Assembly (NCBI RefSeq): GCF_016859285.1
Contig: NC_053414.1
Coordinates: 24,271,517 to 24,335,516 of the forward strand
Source: Xiphias gladius
Taxonomy: Eukaryota; Chordata; Actinopteri; Istiophoriformes; Xiphiidae
Reading direction: 5' to 3'
DNA length: 64,000 bases
Made by a program: the position numbers and the translations under genes. Below are positions 32,230-45,972 of this stretch, piece by piece; within the stretch, counting starts at the first letter, position 1, and each line of letters starts with the position of its first letter. The notes under the pieces were generated by a model. That model ran no database searches. It was given only the letters and a program-made list of their open reading frames with translations, and had not been told where the DNA came from.

Positions 32230-34196
32230 ACATACAGTCCACCGTTTATTACCACAAACCTGCTTTAGAAATAAGTGCTGATGGATTTGTATTGCTGGAC
32301 ATGTTGATTGTATTTTATCATTTATTTTAACAGCTAGCTTGTTTTTTGATTTGTCTTTCGTATGGTAGTACTGTCCTTGTGCACTGTATCCAGGATGCAT
32401 GCTGTTACTATTATGACACTGAGTTGTCGGCATAGTTAAAAAGTCTAACAGAGAAACCTCATAATTATGAAATGTAGATACAACTACACTGAGCCTCTGG
32501 ACTACATAGGAATGAAATAAATACCTCAGAAGAGAACCCATAATCTGGTATTATACAGTATTTTTTCACACATACTGTATATAGCTCTATTGTTTCCTGT
32601 AGAAGCTTGCCAAACTTACTTACTCACTCACTCAGGCATAGGCTTCTAAGAATGTATGTTGATATTAAAATAGCTTGAATAACGTTTGGTTGAAGGCCCT
32701 CTTCCTCAGATGATGGCGCTTATTCGGGACAAACAACCTGGTGCATGCCTCTGCTATACAGCTTCACTTTGGCCAGTAAAAGAGCGGCTTACTGCTCTGG
32801 TCACGTTCAGGCCTCTAAACTCATACACACATACATTAAAAGGAGATTCTACACATCCAAGTGTTTCAAGTTGTATAGAGCTTCTTGGGGCTCCAGCAGG
32901 AGCCGTGCTAAGTCTGATAGATCACCTCAAGGGAGGTCACTTGAGTCAGCAACAACCAATCCTCCCACCTAGCTGAAGCTGGCTGAGCATTGCTTTGTGG
33001 GTAACGCAGGTGCCAGATTTCTCCCAGTTTTGACAAGGAAGCAGGAAAGAAGACAACTTTGTGGTTCTGCTGCATCGATTTAGATACGGTCTGTCAGGTG
33101 TACAAAGCAAATTGCAAAATGACTGGAGCAGTCTGAACACCACCACATCTTATTATTGCAGGTGGCTAGTTCTGTAGATATTCATCCTCTCTCAAAACAG
33201 TTAAAAAAAAAAAAAACTTTTACCATTTGTCACTGATATTTGACTTTGCGGCTGTAGTGGGAGCTCACCAAGACATATGAGAAAGGCACTTGTCAACACG
33301 GTCAATGTAAAAGAGAACTTCCCCGAGCCTTGATTTAGCTGATGACTGTTATTCTAAAATCATTCACGGTCAGTCCTTCTGAAGCCATTGCTGGATTTTG
33401 CTGGCTGACAGAAAACTCCCAACTCCTTACCAAACATCTGCCTGAAAAAAAATCTTGGAGAATAACAATGAAATAACCTTTAATTCAAATATGCCATTCA
33501 AAAAAAAAAATACAGCATTTACAAAAATTCTACATACAAATAGCTAATGGAAAGTGTATGGGGATTAACAGTTTGTATAACCCTAATCAGAAAACCCACT
33601 TGTCATTTCTCACATTTGATTTGTTTTTTCTTTGTCACTTACATTTGATCAGTTTAATTTGAAATAAATGGGTTTTGGCAGACTTGATACATGCAAATTT
33701 CATTTAAGTCTGGAAAAACTCAGATCAGACTTACTGCCAGTCTGCACATGATCTGGATGGATTCATTTGTCCACGCTGTATTTCCTGCTCACAACAGACT
33801 GTTTCAATACAATTAGATATTGAAAGAAATGAGCAGTGATGGCTGGAATTTACACTTGCAAAGTGTGTTGAACATATCTCAAAGGATTCTTGACAGTGAT
33901 GGTTGCAAGATTTATATTTTAGTTGAATGCTGAAATCCTTTGCCTTATACTTTTTCTGCTGCTATGTTAACATCATCTTTATAGACCCTGCTCCTTATAT
34001 GTGAACATTCTTACAGCTGAAGTGGAATGAATACAGTGAACTGAAGAATAGTTCTGATTATTTCTACATACCTGAAGTCAGCTAATATATTTGGGAACAG
34101 GATAGGTGACATTTGAAATTAAATGTAGCTCACTGACACTTCAACTCAGTCCTTTGTGTAGCACCCTCAGACTCAGGTCTGTAGGTGTGTCCAGTC
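32230..34196. other. rgs 3'UTR and gap to c19orf53 homologue
   Basis: The rgs and c19orf53-like genes converge here. The rgs 3'UTR probably ends just after the AATAAA at 32516-32521. The rest contains only A/T-rich sequence without a recognisable gene; part of the right side should be the 3'UTR of the minus-strand gene. Confidence 0.5.
32516..32521 (+). promoter_or_regulatory. rgs poly(A) signal
   Basis: AATAAA about 290 bases after the rgs stop codon, the first canonical signal on the + strand. Confidence 0.6.
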
Positions 34197-35606
34197 CTAT
34201 TTGCAGCTGGTTCCTGGATGGGCTGCTCCTCGGTTGCCTTTACCCTCAGGCCCTTTAACCACACTCAGCGGCTTGTGAAGGGAGGAGCTGGCCTTCTGGG
34301 TCACCTCCTGCTCAATCTTGTTCCTGATGGCAACTTCGAGACCCTTCAGGGGACAGCAGGGTTAAAGTCAGCGTTAAAGTTAAGTAATCCCTCAAACTCA
34401 CGGATGCCTTCAGTGTTAAATTCAGACTGAAGGAGCTGGGTGGAGACAAACTGTAACTGTTCCACTGTCACTTTTGTTAAACCTGCACTCACCTTCTTCA
34501 GTTTCTGTTGCTGAACCACTTGAGTCTTCTTAGGCGCAATGACCCTCCCTTTACAAAGTAAAAAAAACAAAAAAAACAATCAACAAATCCTACTACCAAC
34601 TGTTCATCAAATGAAATGTAATTTGTTACAGTGGTCATAAACACACTGAATGGTAAAGTATATCACCAGAAAACAGTCCCTAGTTAAATACTGTCTTTGT
34701 GCCCAACAGTAACAGCTCCAAGGTTCATCTGTTTACATCAGAGCATTTCTTGCTTTCTAAGTTGTGTTTGTCATTATTAGTGTCATTTTTAAGATAAATG
34801 TGAAGTACAATATTTCCGTAATGTTTGCTAAGTATATCCCTGGCTTTTACAACATCTAGCATCTTTTTTTAAATACAAAACTGTAGTTTATTACAATCTC
34901 TTACATTATGTCAATATATCAGTCGTCATTACAACATAACGTGTCTGCGTTTAATCCTACCTTCAGGAGGTGTTGATTCAACATATGTGGTGCTGCTGTG
35001 TTGTGTTTTACCAAGAGACGTTTCAAATGTGTTGTGGAACATTTTTATATTAGTGAGGGCAGACTATGGCCTGAACATTATAACCTTCATGGAAATTTTT
35101 ACTGTGCTGTTGTATCAGACCGCAGTAGTTTTAGCTGGGTGTCTAATAAACTGGTGAGTGAATGTTTAATTACCATGGGTTGCTCAAGTGGCTTCCAAGG
35201 CAAGTATCCCAGCATGTGAGTATAAAAGCCAGCCATGTTCAGGGAAAGGTAGAGCGAACTAATCTGTCTCTCCTGTGTGAGTTTAGTCAGCCGCTAGGTT
35301 TACTGCTGGATACATATTTTGGACGGAGGAGCATAACTGTTGTCAAGCCACGTACTAACAAGTTGTGCTGGATGTTAAGAAATATTAAGACGCGAGTCAC
35401 TTCAACGTGTTCAGCTGTTTCCATGCAGGTCACATGTCGGTGCTGTTCGAATAAAAAGAGTTTCCAGGCCTTTTCAGCAACTCGGAGAACAACATGTAAG
35501 AAATTAGAGTCATACCTCCTTTCTTCGGTCCTTTGTTTTTGTTTTGATGGTGTTTCTTGGAGGCTCCTGGCCGCTGAGCTTTAAACTTTTGAGAACCTTG
35601 AGCCAT
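34197..35606 (-). CDS. C19orf53 homologue (UPF0390, Leydig cell tumour 10 kDa protein homologue)
   Basis: Small basic protein of the UPF0390 family, poorly characterised and probably nuclear/nucleolar. Three exons (5' to 3'): 35516-35606, 34493-34548, 34197-34343. They total 294 nt, 97 aa, against 99 in human. The start MAQGSQKFKAQRP matches human MAQGQRKFQAHKP; exon 2 gives GGRVIAPKKTQVVQQQKLKK, almost identical to human; exon 3 gives LEVAIRNKIEQEVTQKASSS. The C-terminal tail is diverged. The protein is rich in Lys and Gln. It lies next to mri1, as in human, where the two genes are neighbours. An upstream in-frame codon is not ATG, so I chose the ATG at 35604-35606. A pyrimidine-rich CTTTCCGG shortly before the ATG could be a 5'TOP-like start, which I only infer. 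Confidence 0.92.
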
Positions 35607-38600
35607 TTCTGCTAACCGGAAAGACACAAAGCGCTTCTTCTTCTGTCTTCCTTTAACGGGCGGTTTCCATCCTCGTTTGTTGCATTACCGCCAACTACTG
35701 TTTTTTTTGTGACATAATAACATAATTCAGCTTGTTTGAGACAGACAAATACAACTCTTTTCACCGTGGTTTTATTCCTTTTACTGTATTGATGTGAAAG
35801 AGAAATCTCATAATTCATGACTGCACTTTTACAGCATTATATTCATATACATATATATTTAAAAAAATCCAGCTTTGAACTATTTCCACATGTTACAAAA
35901 TGAAACCCAAATCAAGTGATTATCAATAACAACAAGAACAAACTTGCACTTAAAGAGGCCATCTGAACAACACTCCTTCCATGGTAATTGCAGGCCATAC
36001 TTATCATTTGATAATACTCAAGCTCCTGCTTTGATTAATCAAATCAATGTGGAAAATATGTGGCAAGCAGCACTGAATTTTGGCACCTGATTACTAGGCG
36101 TGTGTTGGGCTTCTCAAGGGGATGTTGGTGGAACATCTTTTTAAATACAGTACTCTATTGCTGCTGCTTCAAAAGCATGGTGGAAAAACGTAGCATAATG
36201 CAGACACAATTCAGCTGCAACCCAACATAACACACTAGCCTGAATGTAGTCTACTTTGGCAAACTAAAAGCACGACCACAAATTATTTGTCACTTTGGGT
36301 TGAAGATACAAACATTAGTGAGATGTGGAGAGTTTTAGTCCACATCTTTTTTCAAAATCTACAATCTGTCAATCCGCTCTGCTGCAGCCTGGCACGTTAA
36401 GTGCTTGTGTTCATGCAATTCAATGTTTGAGTCCGTGTAGGCAGACGGAGAGGTAGTGTGTATGGTTGAGGAGGCCTCCCCAGTGTGGTGTACTAATGAC
36501 CTAGTCACTAGGAATCACAATGTCATTAAATAAAACAACAAACCACAGCCAAACAGTTATAATCATGATGTACAGACAAAAAAAAATCTCGTACTTCTTA
36601 AAGATTTAGAAAGAAATAATACGCGGCAGGTCTGACGGCCACAAAGTTGCTACATATGTCTGGAACACTAACATTGCCCCCAAACGTGTGATGTCTTAAA
36701 CTGTACAAAACAAAGAAGGAAAACTCAAACACACAAGTGTCTTTTATGCTTGTGTGTGACCTATCAGCATCTTTGTGAGTTGAGGTTTGATGGGTGGACA
36801 GACGAGAAACAAAGAGGGCTGAGGAGAGAAAAGATGAATGCGAAGGAAGGACTCAGCTTACATTACAGCATTTTAAAGATATGGACAATGACACTATGGA
36901 TACTGCAAATATTATCATTGACCTTAAGCTTTTTTTTTTGTGGGTGTTTTCTCTGGACCTCTTAGTGGTCCTGTAAAGTAGAAAGGTGTTGCTGTGTATT
37001 TGCCACATATTTAAATGATTGTAGAGAATGATAAAGTCAACAAAGGCAGTGTGTGAGATCAGTGAAGGGGTGGTGGGAAGGTAGACTGGCGTGTTATGAG
37101 GCCAAACCTCTGACATTTGTCTCATCAAGCTCACTGAGATTTCCAGGCACAAAAGTCAGACAGTAAATTTACATCTGCGTCAGTATCTCGGATTTGAGTT
37201 TTATCTTGGTTCTGATCCTCCAGGCTACTTCTACCGACATGAGTATGTTATACCTGAAATCCCACAAGGAACTGTCAGCGGTTAGAGATGCACTGTGGGT
37301 AATGCCGGCACCCGGTTCTGACAAGGAAGAAGAATGCGTGGTTGAGGTTGAACATAGTTTGGTTTCTGGCTGTCTGAACCTCTCCATCTGATCACCAGTA
37401 ATGGATGACAATTCACTAACCATTTCGTAACCTCATTTAATGACGCACTTGCGCACATGGTAGAAGATAATCAGAAACCTGGACATGGTGTGTTTACATG
37501 TCGCAGTAGTCCCAGGATACTCCAAACATCCAATCATAACAAAGATACTAGTGTGTATGTAAATGCACTCACTGAGATTTTCTGAAGATCTCTTTGAGCT
37601 TGATGAGATGGCGGTATGGCTACGTTATCTTAAATCGGGGTGGAGGAAGGACTGAGGGTCTGCTGTCTCTCCTGTGACGACGTCAGCTCACATCAGTGAG
37701 CTGTACTGGTGCTGCACCTGTAAGGCAGTGAGCAGTGTGAGCCCTGTGACATTCAGTACAGCGAGTAGGTGTGTCCCGTACGGATCGAGATATCTGGGAA
37801 TTTTCTATGACGCCTGTTAAAAAACACAAATGCATTGTAGGATCATTGGCCAGGTGACGTAAGTGCAGGAACTCCGCACACACCTTTCACACAAAAAGCA
37901 TGGGAACCAGAACACAGTTTCGATCTACATTTTAGAAATCATAACAGTCTACTGCTTATGGGTAAATACAATGTCATTGACAGGTTTTAAAACTGGGTGC
38001 TACAATGTTATTTTTCAACTAGAGAGTCAATGCGAGAACGTGATGACGGTAGGGCTGCAATTGATGATGACTTTCTTCATTAATCTTAAAACAATTTTTT
38101 GATTCATCAATAATAATTTAGTGTATGATATTTCCTAGAAGTCAAGTTGACCTCTTCAAAGTTGCTTGTTTAGTCTCAACACCGAGTATTTTCCATTTAC
38201 AGTGATATAAGAGTGAGAATTGTCGCAAATTCTCACATTTCCGAATTTGGAGCCAGTGAATATTTGGCATTTTGCTTAAAAAAAAACAAAACAAAACAAA
38301 CCCCCCCCCAAAACAAACAGTTTATATATTATCTAAATTGTAACTGATTATTTTTCTGTTTCAGCACTAGATGAATCTGATAGACCCCAACATTATGGGG
38401 TTTGTCTCCCTTTGATTCCTGTTTTTAATCCTGTTCTGCCATCACCAGGATCAAGAAGAGACAAACTCATGGCTGACAGGTCTAGAAAAGTCAGCCAACA
38501 ACTATGGAGAAAATCCTTTGTGTACTCCTTAATATCTACCTGTCCTTGGCTGCCCATTGGCCTGACCTCATAGAATAATCTAGAATAGTTGGGCTGGATG

Positions 38601-38786
38601 TCCGTCAGCATTTCATTTATGACAAGGAATTAATTCAAATAGTCAAAACACATTCTGATCTGAGCACAAAGGCAAGTAGTGACTGAGTATCTGGAGTCTG
38701 GCCTGATTACAGCTACTGACTAAAGCAAGTCACTGAGCTTTGTGCAGAGGGACACTGCAGTGTGGAAAACAATCCACTGATCTTGA

Positions 38787-39463
38787 AAGGAATAGTTCAC
38801 CCCAGAATAACGACATGAAGTTGTCTACTTTGACCAAATTCACAAAATTTTGGTTTCATATTTCCCTCTTTGACTTTTGAGTAACTGATCTTTTTAAAAA
38901 TTTTGTTTCTATAGACACTTTCACAAACTCTGAACATTATGTCAACACTGAGGGTCTTTTTTTGGGTTGTTTTTTGGCTGTTTTTTTGGTTGATGACAGT
39001 GGAAGGAATGAACCCAAACAAGAAAGTGGCAGGCTAGAAAACCAAAACAATGAGCTGAAAGAAGGTAAAATGCCATAGAGCTGAGAGGAACTGCAGAGTT
39101 AGGGGAAAATTCTCTGTTGGGTTCATCACTATGAGCAACACCATAAAAAAAATGATTGGTGCAGCTTTAAAGTACAACATTTAGCTTTTCTTGTATTGTT
39201 TTGCAGCTGCTCTAGTTGAACATAGCCTTTGGTGGCAAGCGCAGTGTTATAGGAAATATAATCTGAGATATTTAAGTTATTATTTGATTTTTTTCACATT
39301 TTTCTAAGCTATAAAAGTTTAAACTCATTTTTGGATAAGCCGGACTTATAAGAACAGTAGCAAGCTATACAGGTGTTTTGTGGCTGCACAAACATTAGTG
39401 AAGTCTTAATTTATGTGTAAGTGAGCAGATAACCAAACTTTCATTTTGGGGCGAACTATTCCT
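38787..39463. mobile_element. non-autonomous DNA element with terminal inverted repeats
   Basis: The left end AAGGAATAGTTCACCCCAGA is matched by the reverse complement of the right end, AAGGAATAGTTCGCCCCAAA. The flanks GATCTTGA and GATGATGA agree at six of eight positions, compatible with an old 8-bp target duplication. No transposase frame is present, so it is a MITE-type element. Confidence 0.65.
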
Positions 39464-39583
39464 TGATGATGACTGGCTCCAATGGCAAAAAATGACACCA
39501 CTTCCTTTTTATAGATTTTTCATTCTCACAGAGTTCCTGTATGGTGCTGAAATAAGTATGGTTCCACACATACATTTTATTTT

Positions 39584-39584
<1 letters not shown>

Positions 39585-39614
<30 letters not shown>

Positions 39615-39616
39615 AG
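39585..39616. repeat. (TA)n microsatellite
   Basis: About 14-15 TA units inside AT-rich sequence. Confidence 0.9.
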
Positions 39617-40447
39617 TTTATCATAAGTACTTTATGATAACACAAGTGTGGTATGATATAGTGGTACTTGAAATAACAAGAAAAAAACCGGGAGTGAGGT
39701 ATAAATACAGCCATGTGTTGTCATAGGCTTCAGCTGACTAACTAGGACCGACCAAGAAATTCTACTTGTTCAAAATCTATGAGCTATAAATTTGGATTAT
39801 TTCTCTACAAAAGGCTTCAATGCAGAATAAAAGAAATTAAATGTTAATATAACATTTTTGATGTCAGATTCAATTTTAAATAACCACATAGTTGGTTGAA
39901 ATAACAGTACCTTTTACTAGCAGGGGTTATTTTTCTACATATGTACACACTACCAGCAAGGATATGTATATTTACAAGGCGGTAGCAGCATTTTAGAAAC
40001 CATGGCTAATCAAAATCACTTCATTGAAAAATTAGTCATTCCTTGGCCTTAGTGGAAGCTTTTTTTTTTTGTTTGTAGTTGAAGAAGCCCTGAAAAATTA
40101 CCTCAGTCGTGGCTCATAAAAACAGATTGCCAAATAGAATTTAAGGAATAGAGTCCAGCTAAGCGCTATTTGTTGTCGCAGAAGCCATTTAGAAGGACAA
40201 AGAAGTGGCGAGGGAGAATGAAAGACAGGATGGAAAACTTGGGGAAAATGGAGAGACCACAAAAAAAAGACAGACATAAAAGAAAGGGGAGACTGCACAT
40301 GCGTGTCTGCTTGACTCCCTGCAGTGAATTTGTGTGTATTTGTGTGTGGGTGAGAAAGAGACTGAAGAATATTTTTTCTTCTGTGTGCACCACTGACATG
40401 TAACAGTGACCGTGTGTTTGTCAAAATGAAATGAAATGACAACCATG

Positions 40448-40449
<2 letters not shown>

Positions 40450-40508
<59 letters not shown>
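40450..40508. repeat. (GT)n microsatellite just downstream of mri1
   Basis: About 29 GT units beginning about 85 bases past the mri1 stop codon, hence a (CA)n run in the mri1 3'UTR if transcribed that far. Confidence 0.95.
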
Positions 40509-40511
<3 letters not shown>

Positions 40512-40592
40512 GTGGTGAGATGACCGTGTCTTTGAGTGTCTGACGTTAAGGTGCAGTGGTGCACATGGACCAGCAGGAGGGGCTGAGTGGCT

Positions 40593-43500
40593 CTAGAGGG
40601 CAGTGAGGCGACCGGTGAGCGCAGCCTGGAGCTCAGAGGGGAGGAAGACTCCCAGCTCTGTGATGATGCCTCCTGTGATGAGCTGGTGGGGGGTCACGTC
40701 GAACGCCGGGTTCCAAACCTCAATACCTGCAGCAAACAGTCAGAAATGATTCAGTTGGTCGAGTACTCTCATGAAAAAAACAAAATAGTATTTTAAAAAG
40801 CCATTTTCAGAAGGGGCCGGAGAAGCGAGCGAGAAGGAAATGTAACATACAAGCACACATCCTCCTCTCCAGGGGCCAGTGTGCTCATTAAATGAGTGTG
40901 CTTTAATTACTGTGATGTCACCGAACACCTCTCTGCTCTGGCAACGTAATTATAGATGAAAAGACTGAATTCAGCTCTCAAAAACTCTCCTAAAACACAC
41001 ACCCTGTGACCACTCTTCCAGACTTAGACCCGGAACTGCAACATCCCTGGAAGGGAATCTGGCCTGAGACCTCGTCATTCCACACCTCCCTCCGCCCTCG
41101 TTTCCTTTCATTTCTCCACTGCCACTGTCTAATAACGTCATAAAATACCCCTCCCTGAAAAACCCTACCAAATAAACTCAAACCCTCCAGAGAAATTTTA
41201 CAAGCACTTAGCAGCAGGCACTTTCTGAAATTGGAGCCTCACACTTTACAGACCACAGAAATGTCTCTGCACAGGTAACGTCAGTTCACAAAATGCTGTC
41301 TATTCCTCATAGAGCATTTGGAGCCCTTGCACCCTCTTTCCCTCATGCACTTACACTGCATGTGACATCAGTTAAAGTCGGTGAGGGTTTAGCGTTTAAG
41401 GCTTAGGGCAGACACTGGAAATGGGCCAACACTCATCCATCTCTCCAAGCCCGACGTTTTCTCCTCGCTGTCAATCCTCTACATTACTCATTAAATAATG
41501 TTTTTTTGGGTTTGTTTTTTTTTTTTTAACGTATTTGTGTCTATGATCTCCTCTCATTATATATTATATTATATTATATTATATTATATTATATTATATT
41601 ATATTTTTAAAACCACTTTGTGTCTTTTCCTCACCAGGACAACAAACATTAACATCCCACATTTCTTACCCGGGGCGGCAATCGGGACTCCGTTTATACT
41701 GGTGAGCTCCTCAGGCGGGCGCACTTCGATGATGATATCCCTGCCGCTCTCCAGGCTCAAGTCGCACGACGTGCTGGGTGCGGCCACATAGAAGGGAATC
41801 CCATGGTGCTTTGCGGCGATAGCCAGCTGGTACGTGCCCACCTTGTTGGCCGTGTCACCGTTGGCAACCACCCTGTCTGCACCCACCACCACAGCTGAGA
41901 GGGAGAACCAGACATAAAGAAAGTGACGAGAAAAGAGGGAGGAAAGTTTGAATAAGATGAGGAAAGAGAGAAAACGTGAGGAGGAAAACTGACAAACACA
42001 CACCTGTGATGTCCATTTCTCTCATGGTGAGGGCTGCCATGCTGTCTGTAATAAGTGTAGCAGGGATTCCCTCTGAAACCGCCTCATACGCTGTCAGTCT
42101 GGATCCCTGGTTATACGGTCTGGTCTCTGTGCAGTACACACGTTTCAGCCTGCCCAGCGCGTGGAGGCTTCGCACCACGCCTACACACACACAGAGCCAT
42201 TATTACAGTTACAGTGCCATAAATATTTCAACAATCACCCTATTTTCTCATTCACACCCACAGCTCCAGTCTTACCCAGTGCAGTCCCGTATCCAGCTGT
42301 GGCCAGCGAGCCGGTGTTGCAGTGTGTGAGGATGGTCACAGAGTCCCTCGGGACGCCAGACAGGATGTGCTGAGCGCCATAGTTACCGATCTTCCTGTTG
42401 TCATTGACGTCACGCTCCAGCATGTCTTCAATCCAGGCAATTACACTGTAGGAGGGGGGCCACAAGAGGTGGGAAATGAGAAGAGGCCCCGTCTGCCACT
42501 GTGGACTTAATATGTCCGTCAAGTCTACAGTTACAACATGACTGCATGTTCCTATTTGTCCTGACTTCCCTTCATCTAACAGACCATCTCCTTCTCTCCC
42601 TCTCTCACCCATGATCTTGATTTAGGTCACATTTTTCCTCATGTTATCCTCCATTTCTGCCTCGGAGAGAGTCAGCGTTTTCTTAGTCATCTGTCTCATA
42701 AAGTACACACAACAATCCTGGAGATGCGACTCCACAGTTCAACTCACACCAAGTTTCGAGAACCAAAAATCATCAAAGTGCTCCAGCTGGGTCGTTCAGC
42801 CCAGTGGTTCAGTTTCATTCTTTAGCCCAGACTACGATGATTTATAGCAGGCAAGGCTTAAATGCTCTGCTAATGTAACGGCCTGTAGTATATTACAGTT
42901 TTAGAGCGGAACATCATTAACTCAGAACAGCTATGATGACCCATCCGCTCTGCTGCACTGCGATTTTTAGCTACGCAGATTCATCACCCGGCACAACCTT
43001 TACTGCCTACAACAGGAGGAAAGGGAGTTCCGAGTAGTTTCAAACACCCAAAACTAGGATTGATCCAACTTTTTCTTTCCCGATACCGATTCTGAACCCT
43101 CAGCGTGAGGTGTCTGCTGACATTGATTCCCACTCTGCCACCAGCGCTTCTCTTTTCCCCAGTGTAAAACCTGTATACCTCTCTGCGTGGAACTTATATG
43201 AATCATTGTTAGGGTAACATGAGGGCAGGTATGCTGCGGCATGGACTCAGCAGCCCGCCGTGGCTCAATGGCTGTAACTGATATCAGAAGCACTGACTTT
43301 TATAATGATATTGACACAGAAACTGTATTTTATGTGGATCAGTCACATCTGGCTGAGACCCGATGAGGTCAGTATCGGAGCCGATACCAATATCTGATCA
43401 TTGCATCTCTACATAAAACTTAGTGTATAGTCCTGACATAGGAGCCACTCTCCACCTGGTTCCTATGCTCCAATAACTGCCAGCACCAACATCTCTCTTC

Positions 43501-44992
43501 CTGTTTGCCTGCATGTGCAGCTCTGAACTTCAGTCCTGTTGAGCAAATGAATACTGTAAAAACAAAAATAACACCGCTAAGGGTGTTTCTTCGTCATACT
43601 GACAATTACGGGCTGCCCAATTTTCACTTTGTAGGTGACCTGATAATTTTCACAATTATTTTTGCGGATGGTGCTGAGCGAGGAAGTGCTATAGCAGCAA
43701 ATAATGCGCACGGGAAAAGCACAAGTTTAGATTATTTCAATACACAGTACAAGTTTTTACTGATAAGACTCATTACAAAGAAACTGATATAATGATTGTT
43801 TGCAGATGGAGTGTCTGTTGGCATTAAAGGTGCCCTGTGGAGTTTTCCTGAAAACAAACATGGTTTCTGTTTGCATGCAGTGTATCCTTGAGGTCTAGCA
43901 AATGTTTTTCCAATGCAAATGCAGTTCCTCCATCATTAAACATTTGTATTTGCCATTTTTTTCCAAAATGTTTGGAGCTTGCATCGTTTACATCTTTGTG
44001 TGCTTGCTAACAGTCTTCTTCTACCGTTAGATCAGTGGAATAGAGTGAAACCAATTGGCAATAATGCGTAGTACGTCACCCATGGGAATGTGTGTCCTTT
44101 GATAACGCGCAAATCAAGGGAACCCATTCAGAAAAAAATTGGTCCATAGTGTCACTAGTGAAAGTAAGTTAGTAAATAAGATGTCACGAAAAATGTTAAG
44201 GCTTTTGGTCATGGAAAAGTAGAGTGGCTGTCCACAATGTTGAATTTGTGCTCAGAAAGAAACCATTTCCAGTATGCCGAAAGGATCACCTGTGTGTGGT
44301 TATTTAGTTAAACAAAAACACATATAAGGACTAGCACCATGTACATTCAATTGAATTCAATTCAAGTAATCAAATGGCCATGAATCAACTGATATACAGT
44401 GAACGCAGGCCTTTGGAGGCCCTGTGCAGTCGCCCTGGTTGTTAACCCATCTTTGGCATGGAGGCTCTCACGTCCCTCAAGTCCACCTCACCTTTCTCTG
44501 AGCTGCTCCGAGTTCTTCTCCATGCTCTCGTTCTCGGCAAACTCCATCAGCTCACGGGCGGCACGGCCCATGTTGACAGCGGTGGGCCTGGCTGAGGTCA
44601 GGTGACACAGAGACTCCCTGATGAAGGTCACAGGGTCATCGCCGCCGGCACCTGCCCGCAGCTCCACAGCCAGGCTGAGGCAGCCGACAATGGCGATGGC
44701 CGGGGCGCCACGCACCTGGAGGAGAAGGGACAGCACAGTTCCAGTCACATCGTGGTCCTCCTCTTTCGTTTCTAAGCCAACTTCCAGCAGCTCTCTCGCC
44801 CAGTTTTCATGAGGATAATTAATCTATTTCCATGACAGAGTTTTAAGAGGCTGATCACGGAGCCAGAAGTAATCACAACAGCTTTGACTGAAATGACATA
44901 ATCTCTGTGTTGGATCCATTTCTCTCCCTACCATTAGACTCCATTATTATCATGACATCACCCTCCTGCTTTTGGCACATTCCTTCACTCTG

Positions 44993-45026
<34 letters not shown>

Positions 45027-45815
45027 GATCAAACATGTAGCTGCTGTATGTGTGTGTAACTGGATTGACAAAAGAGTGAATATCTGCTCAACTCTAATAA
45101 ACGAACATCTGAAAATCTTCCCAGCTGTTACAGAACTTGAACATCATGCAACTCTCTGAACACCTCGGTATGTCAGGGCTTCAGCTATGGAGAGACACAG
45201 ATGAAGTGGAGGTGTCACTGAGTGCAGCACGAAACCAAAACGCGAACAAAAACCCTAGCAAAGGTCATTAATAATTCATCAATAATCTCTCCCAAAGAAA
45301 GAGGACGAGGGGGGCATATTTCATGGGTTGGTGGCGGTGTGCAGATACCTAGTTTGCTGCGCTTGCAAGTGATGATGTGAAAACTATGAATAAAGGATTT
45401 GGGGGGTAGATAATCGGGGGCTTGTGGGTAGCTGCCGGGTGCTGCAGGTGCATCCAAAACTAAAATACAGGCCGACAGCGGGAGCACGGCGGCGGGCATA
45501 CATATCACAAGCGTGCGGTGCGGTGGGAGCACAAAAGACCCGATTTAAAAAAAACAACAACAAACAAAAAAACAACAACAACAACACACAGAGATGCACG
45601 ACGGGAATAAATGCACATGCAGCAGGCATGCAGCGCATGCTGGGGAGTGAGAAGGGGTGGAGAAAGGGAAAAGAGCTCCGTACCTTCATGGACTTGATGG
45701 CCTCGTAGGCGTCCTGCACCGAGCGGATCTCATCGTAAGCCGTCTGGTGTGGCAGCAGCAGCTGGTTGAGGATCTGCAGAGACCCGGCCCGGTAGCGGAT
45801 CGCTTCCAGCGTCAT
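40593..45815 (-). CDS. mri1: methylthioribose-1-phosphate isomerase
   Basis: Converts 5-methylthioribose-1-phosphate to methylthioribulose-1-phosphate in the methionine salvage pathway; cytosolic and nuclear in vertebrates. Six exons (5' to 3'): 45684-45815, 44492-44715, 42276-42445, 42004-42180, 41670-41894, 40593-40726. They total 1062 nt, 353 aa (human 369). The start [16 protein letters not shown] matches human [71 protein letters not shown] and [17 protein letters not shown] are diagnostic of the MtnA/eIF2B-like isomerase fold. The catalytic Cys (C161 in HCNTG) and Asp (D241 in GADR), which correspond to Cys160 and Asp240 of the bacterial enzyme, are both present. The C-terminus ends [16 protein letters not shown] plus a short tail. 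It is shorter than human mainly in the helical segment around residues 70-115. Confidence 0.96.
41556..41605. repeat. (ATATT)n pentanucleotide repeat in mri1 intron 5
   Basis: About ten ATATT units, about 65 bases from the exon 5 donor on the coding strand. Confidence 0.9.
43055..43411. mobile_element. hAT-type MITE in mri1 intron 2
   Basis: The right end read in reverse, TAGAGATGCAATGATCAG, resembles the terminus of the element at 7050-7392. The left end starts TAGGATTGATCC. The flanks CCCAAAAC and CATAAAAC agree at six of eight positions, fitting an old 8-bp duplication. Both ends also carry a CCGATACC word. No coding frame. Confidence 0.6.
43820..44200. repeat. possible dispersed repeat in mri1 intron 2
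   Basis: Begins with AAAGGTGCCCTGTGGAGTTT, which I recall as the edge of a widespread fish repeat. The opposite end is not identified in the window. Based on familiarity only. Confidence 0.3.
44995..45024. repeat. (CA)n microsatellite in mri1 intron 1
   Basis: About 15 CA units in the first intron. Confidence 0.9.
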
Positions 45816-45918
45816 GACCGAAGAACGAGGCAGGATAGTGGAGGAGGGGAGGGGGGGGGAGTAACACGGATGGACCGGCTGCGGTCGGGTGCGAGCACAC
45901 GCGCTCTCTCACGCTCTC

Positions 45919-45937
45919 TCTCTCACTCACTCACTCA

Positions 45938-45972
<35 letters not shown>

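Larger units (their letters stand above)
35607..40592. other. c19orf53 upstream region and mri1 3' flank
   Basis: About 5 kb without a supported coding gene. It contains the promoter of the c19orf53 homologue on its left, a ~680-bp element with terminal inverted repeats at 38787-39463, a (TA)n run at 39585-39616 and a (GT)n run at 40450-40508. The right part is probably mri1 3'UTR; minus-strand AATAAA candidates occur near 39572. Longest open frames here look like chance. Confidence 0.5.

Noticed and set aside
35162-35584. 140-aa plus-strand frame
   Set aside because: Overlaps exon 1 of the c19orf53 homologue in antisense and matches nothing.
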